Source: Candidatus Cryosericum terrychapinii
GTDB taxonomy: Bacteria; Caldisericota; Caldisericia; Cryosericales; Cryosericaceae
Direction: 5' to 3'
NCBI RefSeq assembly: GCF_003570925.1
Contig: NZ_QXIS01000033.1
Location: forward strand, 28,612-92,611
DNA length: 64,000 nucleotides
Positions within the stretch are counted from its first letter, which is position 1, and each line of letters begins with the position of its first letter. The notes below the pieces were generated by a model. That model searched no databases and had not been told where the DNA came from. It saw nothing but the letters and a program-made list of their open reading frames with translations. Both the position numbers and the translations under genes were made by a program. Shown piece after piece: positions 44,683 to 54,873 of the stretch.

Positions 44683-45279
44683 ATGAGTATGCCGTACTGG
44701 GAATACTTCTTGGCAATCGAGCAGGATCTGGAGAAATGCACTAGGTACGTCCAATTCGATGTGAGGAACTACAAGGCCTATTCACTGGAATTCGCCAGAA
44801 TCATCGTGGCTAGCGGAGCCGAATGTGATACCGTCATGAAATCGCTGTGCAACTCCATTGATGATTCCGAAGATCCAGACAGTATTGGCTGGTATTTCCC
44901 CATAGTGAGTTCAGCGTACCCCAGGTTCACTGAGTATGAGATCAACATACCGCGATATGGATTGTCCTTCATGCCTTGGAAGGGTTGGTCTCCGACCGAT
45001 AGCCCTGATTGGTGGAAGAGTGCCTACAACAAGATCAAGCACGAAAGAGACCAGCACTTTGAGAGTGCGAACCTGGAGAATGCCATTCTGGCCACGGCTG
45101 CACTCTTGTCCACGTTGCTGTACTACTACGTGCAACTACGGTCGAAGGAGGAGGAGTCAAAGTGGACGACCTTCATCGACATTGACTATCTGCAATCGCC
45201 GAGGCTGCTCTCTCCCAAGCACTACGACAGGTTGTGGCAGGGGGCGGATATTCTGTGGGATTACGATATTCTGCGGTAA
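44683..45279 (+). CDS. Hypothetical protein, HEPN-like
   Basis: 198 residues, predicted cytosolic. The C-terminal half reads WWKSAYNKIKHERDQHFESA, then LENAILATAALLSTLLYYY. An N-x-x-K-H-x-R helix followed by a hydrophobic helix is common in HEPN-like proteins of defence loci. The strict R-x4-6-H order is not present, so nuclease activity is uncertain. AGGAGGGGG precedes the ATG. The gene is immediately upstream of the large frameshifted protein and may belong with it. Not assigned to a named family. Confidence 0.6.
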   Translation: MSMPYWEYFLAIEQDLEKCTRYVQFDVRNYKAYSLEFARIIVASGAECDTVMKSLCNSIDDSEDPDSIGWYFPIVSSAYPRFTEYEINIPRYGLSFMPWKGWSPTDSPDWWKSAYNKIKHERDQHFESANLENAILATAALLSTLLYYYVQLRSKEEESKWTTFIDIDYLQSPRLLSPKHYDRLWQGADILWDYDILR

Positions 45280-45473
45280 CCAGAGGACAGCCAATCGCGG
45301 AAGTCACTCCCATCGAGGAGTTCTGCGGTACGCGCTGTGGAGCGGATTCAGCACCTGTTCTCGTATCAGCGTTCACATGGCAACACTGACACGGTAGTGC
45401 TGGCGAGTCGATCGAGCTCGAGAGAAGTGCCGCTGGTGTACCAACGATGTCTGTGGTGGAGGCATGGAGAAGA

Positions 45474-48400
45474 ATGAGCAGAATCATTAGTGAACTGGAA
45501 CTGGATCAATGGGTCAGGAATCATCCGACGCCTGCAGAGAGCGCGGTTCCGGAGCTTCTGTTGCGTCTCGTCAGACAGTCCTGCCCGGGTGCCATCGAGA
45601 GACGCATCCCGATTGGCGACAGCATCGATCAACCTGGGCTCGATGGCATCCTTGTCACAGAGAGTGGTTTTGGCGCTTTCGTACCGAGAGGAAGATCCTG
45701 CTGGGAGATTGGGACCGGAGCGGATACAACAGCGAAGGCGACAGAGGACTACTCCAAACGAACCACCGAGAAGAACACGTCGGTTCCGGAGGACATAAGG
45801 GTGGAATCGACTTTTGTCTTTGTCTCGCCTCTTTCGGCACAGCGAGGTTGGCGAAGGGAATCCCAGTCAGAATGGCTGGCACAGCGAAGAGAACGGCACG
45901 AGTGGGCTGATGTCCGAATCCTTGACGGAACCGGGATTGTTGATTGGCTGGAAGATTTCCCGGAAGTCGAGTTGTGGCTCGCAGGACAAATGGGGATTCA
46001 TGTTGACCAGATCGAGCTCCCAAGTCAACGTTGGGAGAGGTTGTCTTCTGTTGGCGGCCACCGGCTCGTACCAGAACTGTATCTTGCAGGTCGTGAAGCC
46101 GTCTCGATCGCGCTGACAAAGGCGTTTGCCCATGAGCAAAAACAGTTGGAGATTGACACCCATTTCCCCGGTGAAGCAGTGGATTTCGTGTCAGCTTTCA
46201 TCGCGTCGAAGGAAGCAGGTGGAGAAGAACCGGCGCTTGATCAGTGCCTGATTGTCTCCGGAAGAGAAGCTTTTGACGAGATTGCGGGACTTGAGACAAC
46301 CAGGGTGTTGGTTCTCGACTTCCCGTTCGGTGACGACAGCACGATGACGTCTGCCATCGCACAAGCAGAATCGAAAGGAAATGTCGTTGTGTATGAAGGA
46401 ATACCGGGAGGGGAAGAAGACTGGCAAAGGGTGCTTCTGGCGAAGCCACGCAGGCATGCGATTGAAGAGAATCTTGTGAAGGCTGGTTACTCAGAAGAGC
46501 GAGCTCGGTTACTGGCACAGCAGAGTGATCAGAATCTGAGCGCTCTGCTCAGGCTGATTCAGGGCGTTGCAGCTACACCCGAATGGTCTCGCAGCGGAGA
46601 GGCTGCTGACCTCGCCTTGGCTCAGCTGGCAGGTGGATGGCATGAGGGTTTGCCGGCTGACAAGGCGGCAGTAGAAGAACTGTCAGGCAGGGACTACGCG
46701 ACCTGGGCGGCGAGACTCAGTGGATCATCGGTCAGCGAAGAAGCCCGATCGTCCGGAAGGGAAAGGTGTGGCAATTCGCCGCACGCTATGAGGGCTGGCG
46801 GTGTCTGGGCCGGCTGATTCACGATGAGGATCTTGGCAGGTTTCAGAAAGTCGCCATCGATGTCCTGAGTGAGCGGGATCCGCAATTCGACCTTCCGCCA
46901 GACAAGCGATTTGCAGCATCGATGTATGGCAAGACGCTCACGCATTCTTCCGAACTAAGGAAAGGGTTATCGGAGACGTTGGCGCTCCTCGGGAGCTACC
47001 CGAACGTGCTTACGTCATGCTCAGCGGGAAGCGCCGAGGGGACCACCACTCTCGTCGTCAGGGACGTTCTGTCAGGGGCAGGTTGGGACCGATGGGCAAG
47101 CGATGATGATGTTCTGCCGCTCCTCTCCGAAGCTGCGCCATTGGAGTTTCTAGATGTGGTGGACAAGGCTCTTCGCGTGTCGCCATGCCCTTTCGATTCT
47201 GTCTTTGCTCAAGAGGGGAAGGACCTGCTGACCGGAAGGAACTACATGACCGGTCTCCTCTGGGCGCTTGAAGGACTCGCATGGAATCGGGACTACTTCT
47301 CAAGAGTAGTGAGCATCCTGGGTGAACTGGCGCAACGCGATCCATCAGGAAACTCAGCGAACCGTGCAGCCAATTCCTTGGTGAGCATACTTCTGCCGTG
47401 GCTGCCCCAAACGACTGCTGCACTCGACCAGAAGAGAACAGCAGTTGAGGCCTTGTGCACGGCCCAACCGGGAGTTGCCTGGAGTCTTCTTCTCGCATTG
47501 CTTCCATCAACGCGCCAGGCCTCCTGGCCCTCTCACCGCCCTGTTTGGCAGACAGGGTGGATCCCTGACGACTGGCGCAGGGGCGTGACAACACGGGAGT
47601 ACTGGGATGCAGTGACTACATACGCTGGACTCGCAGTGCGCATGGCGAAAGGTGACCTGCACCGGCTTGCCGAATTGCTGGATCATGTGGACAGTCTGCC
47701 GCCCCAGACCTCAGACGATGTACTTGAGTATGTCATCTCGGATGCGGTCAGGTTGTTGCCTGAAGAGACCAGAGTGGACCTCTGGAACCGACTGATGAAG
47801 TTGACCGGCGAGAGCATCAGAGCACAAAGATCCCAACAACCAACGGACCAGAAGGTGCTGGAGAAGGTCAAAATGGCTGCAGAGAAGATCGGTCCGGTGT
47901 CTCCTTTCTACCGATATCAGCGCCTCTTCACTGACCGAGCACATGAGCTTTTCGATGGTCAAGGAAGCTACGAAGAGCAACGAAAACGCGTTGATCAAGA
48001 GCAACAGAAAGCTGTCAACGAAGTATACGGAGCCGACGGCTATGACGGTCTGCTCAGATTCGTCCGCGCTGCCCAGTCGCCGTCCCGGGTCGGATCTGCT
48101 CTGGGAGCTTGTGCTGATAGCATGATTGATGCACAAATCCTCCCCTCGTTGTTGGACTCCAAGGATTCTGCGATGGAACAGTTCCTCGGCAGTCTCATAT
48201 GGCGTAGGCACTTTGTGCTTGGCTGGGAATGGGCCGATGCTCTCGATGTCCGCTCTTGGACCCCCGATCAAAAGGCTCAATTCCTGGCGTATCTTCCCTT
48301 TGCGCCAGAAGCCTGGGAACGTGTCTCAAAGTGGTTAGGAGAAGACGAGTCCAGATACTGGATGAAGACTTCCGCGGAACCACGTGAAAGTGACACTGGG

Positions 48401-49276
48401 CTTGGAGAAGCCGCTGAAAACCTGCTTCGGGTTGGCCGCCCATTGGCTGCCCTGAGATGCCTTGAACACCTAGCCGTCGACAAGAAGGCGGTTGGCGGCC
48501 AGCTGGTTGTTCGCACGCTGAATGCAGCTGCGAGCTCCTCCGAGAAGCCCCACCAAGACGATGGATACGCTATCGTCCAGCTGATTGAGGTGCTGCAGAA
48601 CGATCTCACCGTGGAACGGGCAGATGTTGCCAGAATTGAATGGCTGTTTCTGCCTCTCCTTGAAGGCGGGCAGCACAGAGTGCTTGACCGCGAATTGGCG
48701 AAGAATCCCGGCTTGTTCTGCGAAGTAGTACAGATGGCATTCCGGTCTGGGAAGGAGGCGGATGCGCCTCGCAACCTGAATCAGCAGCAGCAGCACATGG
48801 CAGAGAATGGTTTTCGACTGCTCACTGAATGGCGAATTCCACCTGGACTGCACGAGGATGGTACATTTCATGGGGAAGAGTTGCTTTCTTGGTGGAACGA
48901 TGTGAAGGCGAGGTGCGCGGAATCCGGTCGTCTAGAGGTCGCCTTGGACATCGTCGGTCAAGTCCTTGTTCATGTTCCTCCGGATCCTGACGGCTTCTGG
49001 ATCGACAAGTCTGTTGCGCAAGCGCTTGACCAGAATGACGAGAGCGCTGAGTGCCTTCGTTCCGGGTTTGGCAGCGCAGTGATCAACTCACGAGGCGTCT
49101 ATTGGGGGAACCCTTCAGGCGAGGATGAAAGAGCCCTGGCAGCCAAGTACCGTCAGCAGGCCAGTGATCTGAATATGGAGGGACTCCCTCGCTTGGCAGC
49201 GACCTTGCAGGGAATTGCGAAGAGGTACGACCAGGAAGCGGGGGAAGTCGTGACACGCCATGAGTCGGAAGAGTAG
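45474..49276 (+). pseudogene. ~1270-residue defence-type protein with nuclease-like N-terminus, one frameshift
   Basis: Two long frames encode one protein. Part one (45474-~46740) starts SRIISELELDQWVRNHPTP. It has a restriction-endonuclease-like region (GLDGILVTESGFGAFVPRG, WEIGTGADTTAKATEDYSKR) and a segment resembling an NTPase but lacking a P-loop (LYLAGREAVSIAL, LEIDTHFPGEAVDFVSAF). Part two (~46740-49276) continues in another frame (PIVRKGKVWQFAARYEGW, then long helical sequence to the end). The change is between SGSSVSEE and SPIVRKGK, near 46730-46750. No slippery heptamer is obvious, so it is either a mutation or a sequencing error. Codon use is even across both halves. The family is known to me only as large uncharacterised proteins in defence islands. 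Confidence 0.7.
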
Positions 49277-49395
49277 TTGACATGAGGAACCTCCGTTGTC
49301 AGACTACCAAGAGAAATGACCGTGGTGTCGGTCTTCCGGCAGCCAATTGTGTAGCCGGATGAATGATCCGTAGAGGAGGGGGTGTCGAAATTAAC

Positions 49396-50241
49396 ATGAA
49401 CTCTGTCGGTTCAGCGGACACATGCGTTGCCGATTTTCGAAAGCGCTGGAGCATGACCCAGGTTCCAGCAGAGGCAATTGAGGACTTTCGAAACAGAGCA
49501 TTCGGCAGCATCAAGGAAGCCCTCGGAGGCTTGATACTAGATGATTCGTCGATATCGGACGCGTTCCTCCACGCGTTGGGGGAACCGGTGTCATCGGATG
49601 ATTGGGGGTACATCAACAAGCCGACGGAGACGCCACTCTGGCACGCCCTAGAGCGAAGAACTACGCTTCCCGAATTCGTTCTTGGACTTGAGGTCCTGTT
49701 TCACATCGGATTGGATGGTCGCGCGCAACAGGAATTGGCGAGGCTGTTGCGCAAGGACATTGTGGCTTCGGGAGTATCAGTCTCATGTGCCGAGAGCAAT
49801 GGCTACGTCACTTTCTACCCGGAAGGGGCACGGTTGCTTGACGAGCAGGTCATCAACGCTGATCTCACCTGGCTTGGTGCCTACCCGGAGGCTCTGAAGG
49901 CTTTTTCCGAGGCCCTCAGTGTGTACGGCTCGTCCAGCCAGCACAGACACATGCTCGATTGCCTTAGAGTGTGTATTGAAGAGCTAGCTAGGAAGTTGTT
50001 GGGGAATGATCTGTCCCTGGAGAAGAACACCGTCGGCTTGTTGGCGCTTCTTGGGCCCGTGCTAAGCAAAGAGACGCGGAACATGACTCGCGTGCTGCTC
50101 GACTACTACACCAGATACCAGAACGAACACGTCAAGCACCACGATGACTGGACGCCAGTCGAGGTTGCATTCATCCTGTATCTCACTGCGACGTTCGTCT
50201 ACCTGCTGATTGCGGCGCGTCGGGAAGATGGCCATGACTAG
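49396..50241 (+). CDS. Hypothetical HEPN-like protein
   Basis: 281 residues from the ATG at 49396 (NSVGSADTCVADFRKRW), with a GAGGAGGGGG box ~16 bases upstream; the exact start is uncertain. The C-terminal part holds RVLLDYYTRYQNEHVKHHDD, in which RYQNEH fits the HEPN ribonuclease motif R-x4-6-H, followed by a hydrophobic helix (VAFILYLTATFVYLLIAA). HEPN proteins cleave RNA in abortive-infection and toxin systems. It follows the large protein by ~120 bp in the same direction, so joint function is plausible. Confidence 0.65.
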   Translation: MNSVGSADTCVADFRKRWSMTQVPAEAIEDFRNRAFGSIKEALGGLILDDSSISDAFLHALGEPVSSDDWGYINKPTETPLWHALERRTTLPEFVLGLEVLFHIGLDGRAQQELARLLRKDIVASGVSVSCAESNGYVTFYPEGARLLDEQVINADLTWLGAYPEALKAFSEALSVYGSSSQHRHMLDCLRVCIEELARKLLGNDLSLEKNTVGLLALLGPVLSKETRNMTRVLLDYYTRYQNEHVKHHDDWTPVEVAFILYLTATFVYLLIAARREDGHD

Positions 50242-50432
50242 CAATGCGACCGCATCGTGACCGGATCAGAGCGGACGGTCGGTGCTCAAGAAGCATGTGG
50301 GACTGCAGCTGATTGCGTTGCTCTCACGGGACGCTGCTGTGACATCAGACTAGTACTGTTCTGGAAGACCTCGCACGACAATGGCAGGCTACGGGGTTTA
50401 AGCGTTGCGTATCGCCATGCTTGAGCGGAAGC

Positions 50433-51197
50433 TCAATGGGTCCAGCCCGAAATCATCTTGTAGAGGGTGTCAAGGAACCGATTGAGACCGGGTTCGATTA
50501 GGACAGCCAGGCGCATAGAGGAACACAGGAGAACTATTGCGGTCACCGTCGCTACGAGTCCAAGCAGCCTCTTGTTCTTGCGGAGAGGACTCCTTCTCAC
50601 TGCTGGCACGGCAAAGCCAAAGAGTACGACACCGAAAATGGTTGCGGCGATCGGATAGACGAGGAAGTATCTCCATATGTCCCTGTAGTCCACGAAGAAG
50701 TCGAGAAGCAGCAACAGGACAGCGAGTGTCAGTATGCCCTTGAACAGCATAACCTTCATACTGTCGCTCTGCGAGGGGAACCGGGTCCACAACTCGACGC
50801 ACAGGATCAGCACGAGTGTCGTAAACAGAAACGTGACAACATACGCGAACCACCGGATTCCCAGTTGCCCCGTGAAGAAGGAGATGGCAGTGAAGACACC
50901 GATGACCTCGATGATCTTCTGGTTAGTCTCTAGGAGCTCCGAAAGAGTGGCAGTCGCGACGGATTTCGGTGCGGCATGATCTGCAACGGTGGTGCCCTGA
51001 GAGAGGACTGTCTCCGGCTCGCATTTGGTCGGCGCGGTTAACGGAAGGCTCTCCGGGTCGGGAGCAACTATAGCCTTCTTGGGATTCCGCGTTATCAACG
51101 TCGACAAGAGCACCAGAGAGCCAACAGCGGTGACAATACAGCCCAGGCAGGACAACGGCCTCTTCTTGGTCAACTTGCGTCTCCTTGATCGCGACAC
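50433..51197 (-). CDS. Multi-pass membrane protein of unknown function
   Basis: 254 residues. A basic N-terminus (SRSRRRKLTKKRP) and one membrane segment (CLGCIVTAVGSLVLLSTLI) are followed by a ~60-residue soluble linker. Four or five hydrophobic segments then close the protein (AISFFTGQLGIRWFAYVV, FLFTTLVLILCVEL, GILTLAVLLLLLDFFV, YPIAATIFGVVLFGFAVPAV, LLGLVATVTAIVLLCSS). No family recognised. Membrane effectors of this size are frequent in defence loci, but there is no direct link here. Confidence 0.65.
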   Translation of the reverse strand: MSRSRRRKLTKKRPLSCLGCIVTAVGSLVLLSTLITRNPKKAIVAPDPESLPLTAPTKCEPETVLSQGTTVADHAAPKSVATATLSELLETNQKIIEVIGVFTAISFFTGQLGIRWFAYVVTFLFTTLVLILCVELWTRFPSQSDSMKVMLFKGILTLAVLLLLLDFFVDYRDIWRYFLVYPIAATIFGVVLFGFAVPAVRRSPLRKNKRLLGLVATVTAIVLLCSSMRLAVLIEPGLNRFLDTLYKMISGWTH

Positions 51198-51429
51198 TGG
51201 CCCGCGCTCTGCTCTTATCGGGATTGCCTTCGTGCGTGATCTTCATTAGTATGACGATGAGGTCGCTTTCCACAACTACTGGCGCTGATAGTACTCGTAG
51301 TGCTCACGCCTGAGTGTGTCGGACGGAGTGGAAGTGTCTGAAACCGCCCTGACAGACTTGACCTGGGTCGACGTGGTGAGTAGTGGATCTACGATTCTCG
51401 AATGTTCAGGATTGATGCCCCTATTGAAG

Positions 51430-51680
51430 CACAAAGTGGTCGGGTGAGGGCGAGAGCTGGGGAGAAATCGTGAAAGAGTCTTGCTCCAGAGTTAGTCCTA
51501 GAGCGGCTTTGGAGTACGTGGTGGAGATAGGGGCGAACAGGCAGTCCTGCGATCCATCGGCATTGCTAATGTTGAAGCTGATGTTGGAGGTGGTCCTTGG
51601 TATCTCGTCTGGCGTGACAGAGCGTCGAAGCAGAGATGTGCCAAGTCTTCTGTCCCAGACAATCCAGAACCGAGAACCGT
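51430..51680 (+). repeat. Core-repeat copy (left family B, right family I)
   Basis: Exact core at 51518-51533. The left 90 bp align with 24790-24889 (GAAGCACAAAGTGGTC, GCTCCAGAGTTAGTCC). The right flank (CGAACAGGCAGTCCTGCG) aligns with 30756-30850. It therefore joins the left of one copy with the right of another. No gene lies in 51198-51720. Confidence 0.7.
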
Positions 51681-51720
51681 GAGGGACCGACCAGCCAGCA
51701 GCTGTAGTCAGGCGACCCCT

Positions 51721-54700
51721 TTACTGCGTCGTGTACACACTGTGTCCAGCGCCATAGTAGGCTTCATAGACGTGCTGGAACACGGCGGAGGACTTCTGCT
51801 CGAACAGCTGTGGCGTGTAGGCCTTTGGTAGGCCCTGGTCCAGCAGCTTCTCGATAGTCACTCGTACCGCGGCTCGGGATTGCTGACGTTTGCGCCAATC
51901 AAGCACCAGCTTCGCCTCTTTGAGCGTGACCAGCAGTTTCCGGGCAGTTACCTTCACCTTATCGCGGTCGGCAGCGCCCATATCAATAGGTGGCTTGGTC
52001 AAGAGATCGAAGACTGCCAGCTCTTCTTCACTTAGTTGCTCGCTCACGCCCCGTCGTTCTTCCTCGCTCAGCTCCCTGTTGAAAGCATCCAGTTGATGAA
52101 AGAACTCCTCGGCGTTGAGACTGCCAGCGTTGTATGCGTCGATCATCGCCTGGAACCGCTCCACATAGTCCATGCGCGTGCGGTTAAGTCGCACCATACC
52201 CACGAGTTTCTGTGCCACTGCGCCTTTCAGCTTCTCGTTGAGCGTGCGCTTGTGGCCTGTCTTGAACTGCTCCGCCAGCTTCTCGAAGTCGATCTTGCTC
52301 AGGTCGACGAAACGCTCGTAGTCGTCGGCAGCACTTGCCTTGACGACGTAGCCCTCAGCAGCAATCGACTGGTCAAGTAGACCCTCCACATCCTGCATGA
52401 CCTCAGAGATGTCTGCAGGCGGTATCAGAGCCCGGATCTTGTAGGCAATGACCTCAACGGGATTCACTTCTGCGGCAAACTCCTGCGCAGACGGATCGGG
52501 CAGCACGGCCTGGAGAAGACGCTGGACGCTGTTGGCAAGATCAAGATAGCGGCGCTTGACCTCTTCGGACGTGACTAGTGCCTCTACCGCGTCATCAAGC
52601 AAGCCGACCCGCGAGAAGCCTTGGGCGCTCTGGATGGCCGTGAGACTCACTCCCCGTTCCTGACACAAGCTACGGGTTTCTGCGAGCGACTGTCGCAATG
52701 CCGCCACCAGCGCAGCCTTGTCCTCTACCGGTTTGTCGCCCCCCTTGCCTGCACCATAGATGGCCAGGGCGGCCTCCAGGTTGCGAAAAACCCCCACGTA
52801 GTCCACAATGAGGCCGCTCACCTTGCCAGGATAGACCCGGTTGGCTCGAGCGATCGTCTGCATCAGTGTGTGGTTGCGCATCGGCTTGTCGAGGTAGATG
52901 GTCGAACAGTTCGGCACGTCAAACCCGGTCATCCACATCGCGCAGACGAACACCAGACGGAAGGGGTCCTCCGGATCCTTGAACTTCGTTTCCAGGTCCT
53001 CCTCGACTATGCGTTTGCGGTGTGGACGGATGTCCAGCCCCTTCTCTGCCATATCGGCGATCTCGTTCTGCCCCTGAGAGACGACCACTGCCATGTCTGT
53101 TTCCTGCATCCGTGCGATCTGTTGTTCGATCTCCTGTCGAGTAAGATCATCGGCCACAGCCAGCTGTGCCGTCAACTGCGCAATCTTACTAGCCCAGTGC
53201 CTCTTCACCTTGTCGTACATGCGAATGGCCGTGGCTTTGTCGATCGAGACGACCATGGCCTTGCCCTGGAAGCCCCGGCCTGTGAAATGTGCCACCAAGT
53301 CTTTCGCCACCGATTCTAGCCGATCGTCACGGGTGATCAGGTGGTACTCGCGCGCGAACTCTCGTTCCAACGCCTTCTCCTGGCCCTCATCCAGTTCCGC
53401 CTCTTCCAACAACCGCTCCATATCCTCATTGAGGTTGTCATTGACCAGCTGCAGTTCAGGAATGCGATTTTCGTAGTAGAGAGGAACCGTCGCATGATCG
53501 ATCACCGATTGCTGGAAGTCGTAGACGCTGACATAGTCCCCGAATACCTGGCGGGTCTTCTCCTCGCCGACGATCAGTGGCGTGCCGGTGAAAGCCAGAA
53601 AAGAAGCGTTGGGCAGGGCCGTGCGCATGTTCAACGCCAAGGTGTCGTACTGGCTGCGGTGTGCCTCATCCGTGATGACGATGATGTCGCTGCGCTCCGA
53701 CAGTACCGGGTGCGGTTCGCCTTGTTCGGTGCGAAACTTGTGGATCAGCGTGAACACGTAACGGTGGTCTTCAGTGAGAAGTCTCCGCAGATGCATGCTG
53801 CTTTCCGCTTGGGCGTGGGCTTCGGTCACAACCCCAGCCGAGGCGAAGCTCTTGTAGATCTGAGCATCCAGTTCCTGGCGGTCCGTTACCACCACGAAGG
53901 TCCAGTTGCCCGGTATCTTCCGTAGTACCTTCTGGGCGAAGAACATCATCGACACGCTCTTGCCGCTGCCCTGCGTGTGCCAGAAGACCCCCAGCTTGCC
54001 CTTGCGTTGCCGAATATCGGTCAGCGCTTCCAGCGCGTTATTGACTCCCAGGTACTGGTGGTTCTTGGCCGTCAGTTTGATCAGTCCGCCGCGTACCTCC
54101 TGGAAGAGGGTGAAGTTCTCCACCAGGTCCAACAGCCGCGTCGGATCGCAGACGCCACGGAGCATGGTTTCCAGTGACACTTGTCCCGTCTCGCCTTCGC
54201 TGTCGATCTTCTTCCATTCGGCGAAGTGCTCCCAGCCCGCGGTCACGCTGCCCACGCGGCTCTCACTCCCATTGGAGAGGATGATCAGAGCGTTGGGCCA
54301 GAACAACTGTGAGATCGTGTCCTTGTAGTCACGCAGATTGTCGGCGAATGCGGTCTCCAGACGGCGGTGGGCAGCTTTCAACTCGATGAACACGAGTGGA
54401 AGGCCGTTGACAAAGCCCACCAGGTCGGCCCGGCGCGTGTACATCTCCCCGGTGACCCAAAACTGCGAACAGAACAGCAAGTCGTTGTTGGTCGGCTCTT
54501 CCCAATCAATTATGTGCACGACTTCTACCGTTTCGCCGTCCCCCTCGGGATTGGGAACAGGGACGCCCACGCCGCTCTTCAGCAAGTGGTAGATCTCGCG
54601 GTTGGCAGCCACCAGGCTCATGCGTGAACGGTCACGGGTCAACTCCTCGATGGCCTGATCGATAGCCTCGGGCGATGCATCCGGATTGAGCCGCCGCAGG

Positions 54701-54873
54701 GCAGGTCGCAACCGTTTGGTGAGAATGACCTCGGCTCGAGTTTCACGACCGAGCGTGCTCGCGCCATGGTCGAACTCATGGTAGGCGTTGAGTGTCTCCC
54801 AACCCAGTCCTGCCAGCAGGTCGACGGCGGGCCGCTCTACCAAGGCGTCCTCCGTGTAGCCGGCGGGGCTCAT
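51721..54873 (-). CDS. hsdR: Type I restriction enzyme, motor/nuclease subunit HsdR
   Basis: 1050 residues, normal for HsdR. The N-terminal nuclease domain (HSDR_N) has VIIDWEEPTNNDLLFCSQF-type strands, LVGFVNGLPLVFIELKA with the catalytic E-x-K, and a supporting Asp. The SF2 translocase follows with Walker A TQGSGKSVSMMFF (~306) and DEAH box TDEAHRSQYD (~401); motif VI is QTIARANRV. The C-terminal helical part binds the methyltransferase. It cuts DNA far from unmethylated sites after ATP-driven translocation. The start overlaps the end of the Schlafen-like gene (ATGA), so all four genes of the locus form one operon read leftward. Confidence 0.95.
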   Translation of the reverse strand: MSPAGYTEDALVERPAVDLLAGLGWETLNAYHEFDHGASTLGRETRAEVILTKRLRPALRRLNPDASPEAIDQAIEELTRDRSRMSLVAANREIYHLLKSGVGVPVPNPEGDGETVEVVHIIDWEEPTNNDLLFCSQFWVTGEMYTRRADLVGFVNGLPLVFIELKAAHRRLETAFADNLRDYKDTISQLFWPNALIILSNGSESRVGSVTAGWEHFAEWKKIDSEGETGQVSLETMLRGVCDPTRLLDLVENFTLFQEVRGGLIKLTAKNHQYLGVNNALEALTDIRQRKGKLGVFWHTQGSGKSVSMMFFAQKVLRKIPGNWTFVVVTDRQELDAQIYKSFASAGVVTEAHAQAESSMHLRRLLTEDHRYVFTLIHKFRTEQGEPHPVLSERSDIIVITDEAHRSQYDTLALNMRTALPNASFLAFTGTPLIVGEEKTRQVFGDYVSVYDFQQSVIDHATVPLYYENRIPELQLVNDNLNEDMERLLEEAELDEGQEKALEREFAREYHLITRDDRLESVAKDLVAHFTGRGFQGKAMVVSIDKATAIRMYDKVKRHWASKIAQLTAQLAVADDLTRQEIEQQIARMQETDMAVVVSQGQNEIADMAEKGLDIRPHRKRIVEEDLETKFKDPEDPFRLVFVCAMWMTGFDVPNCSTIYLDKPMRNHTLMQTIARANRVYPGKVSGLIVDYVGVFRNLEAALAIYGAGKGGDKPVEDKAALVAALRQSLAETRSLCQERGVSLTAIQSAQGFSRVGLLDDAVEALVTSEEVKRRYLDLANSVQRLLQAVLPDPSAQEFAAEVNPVEVIAYKIRALIPPADISEVMQDVEGLLDQSIAAEGYVVKASAADDYERFVDLSKIDFEKLAEQFKTGHKRTLNEKLKGAVAQKLVGMVRLNRTRMDYVERFQAMIDAYNAGSLNAEEFFHQLDAFNRELSEEERRGVSEQLSEEELAVFDLLTKPPIDMGAADRDKVKVTARKLLVTLKEAKLVLDWRKRQQSRAAVRVTIEKLLDQGLPKAYTPQLFEQKSSAVFQHVYEAYYGAGHSVYTTQ

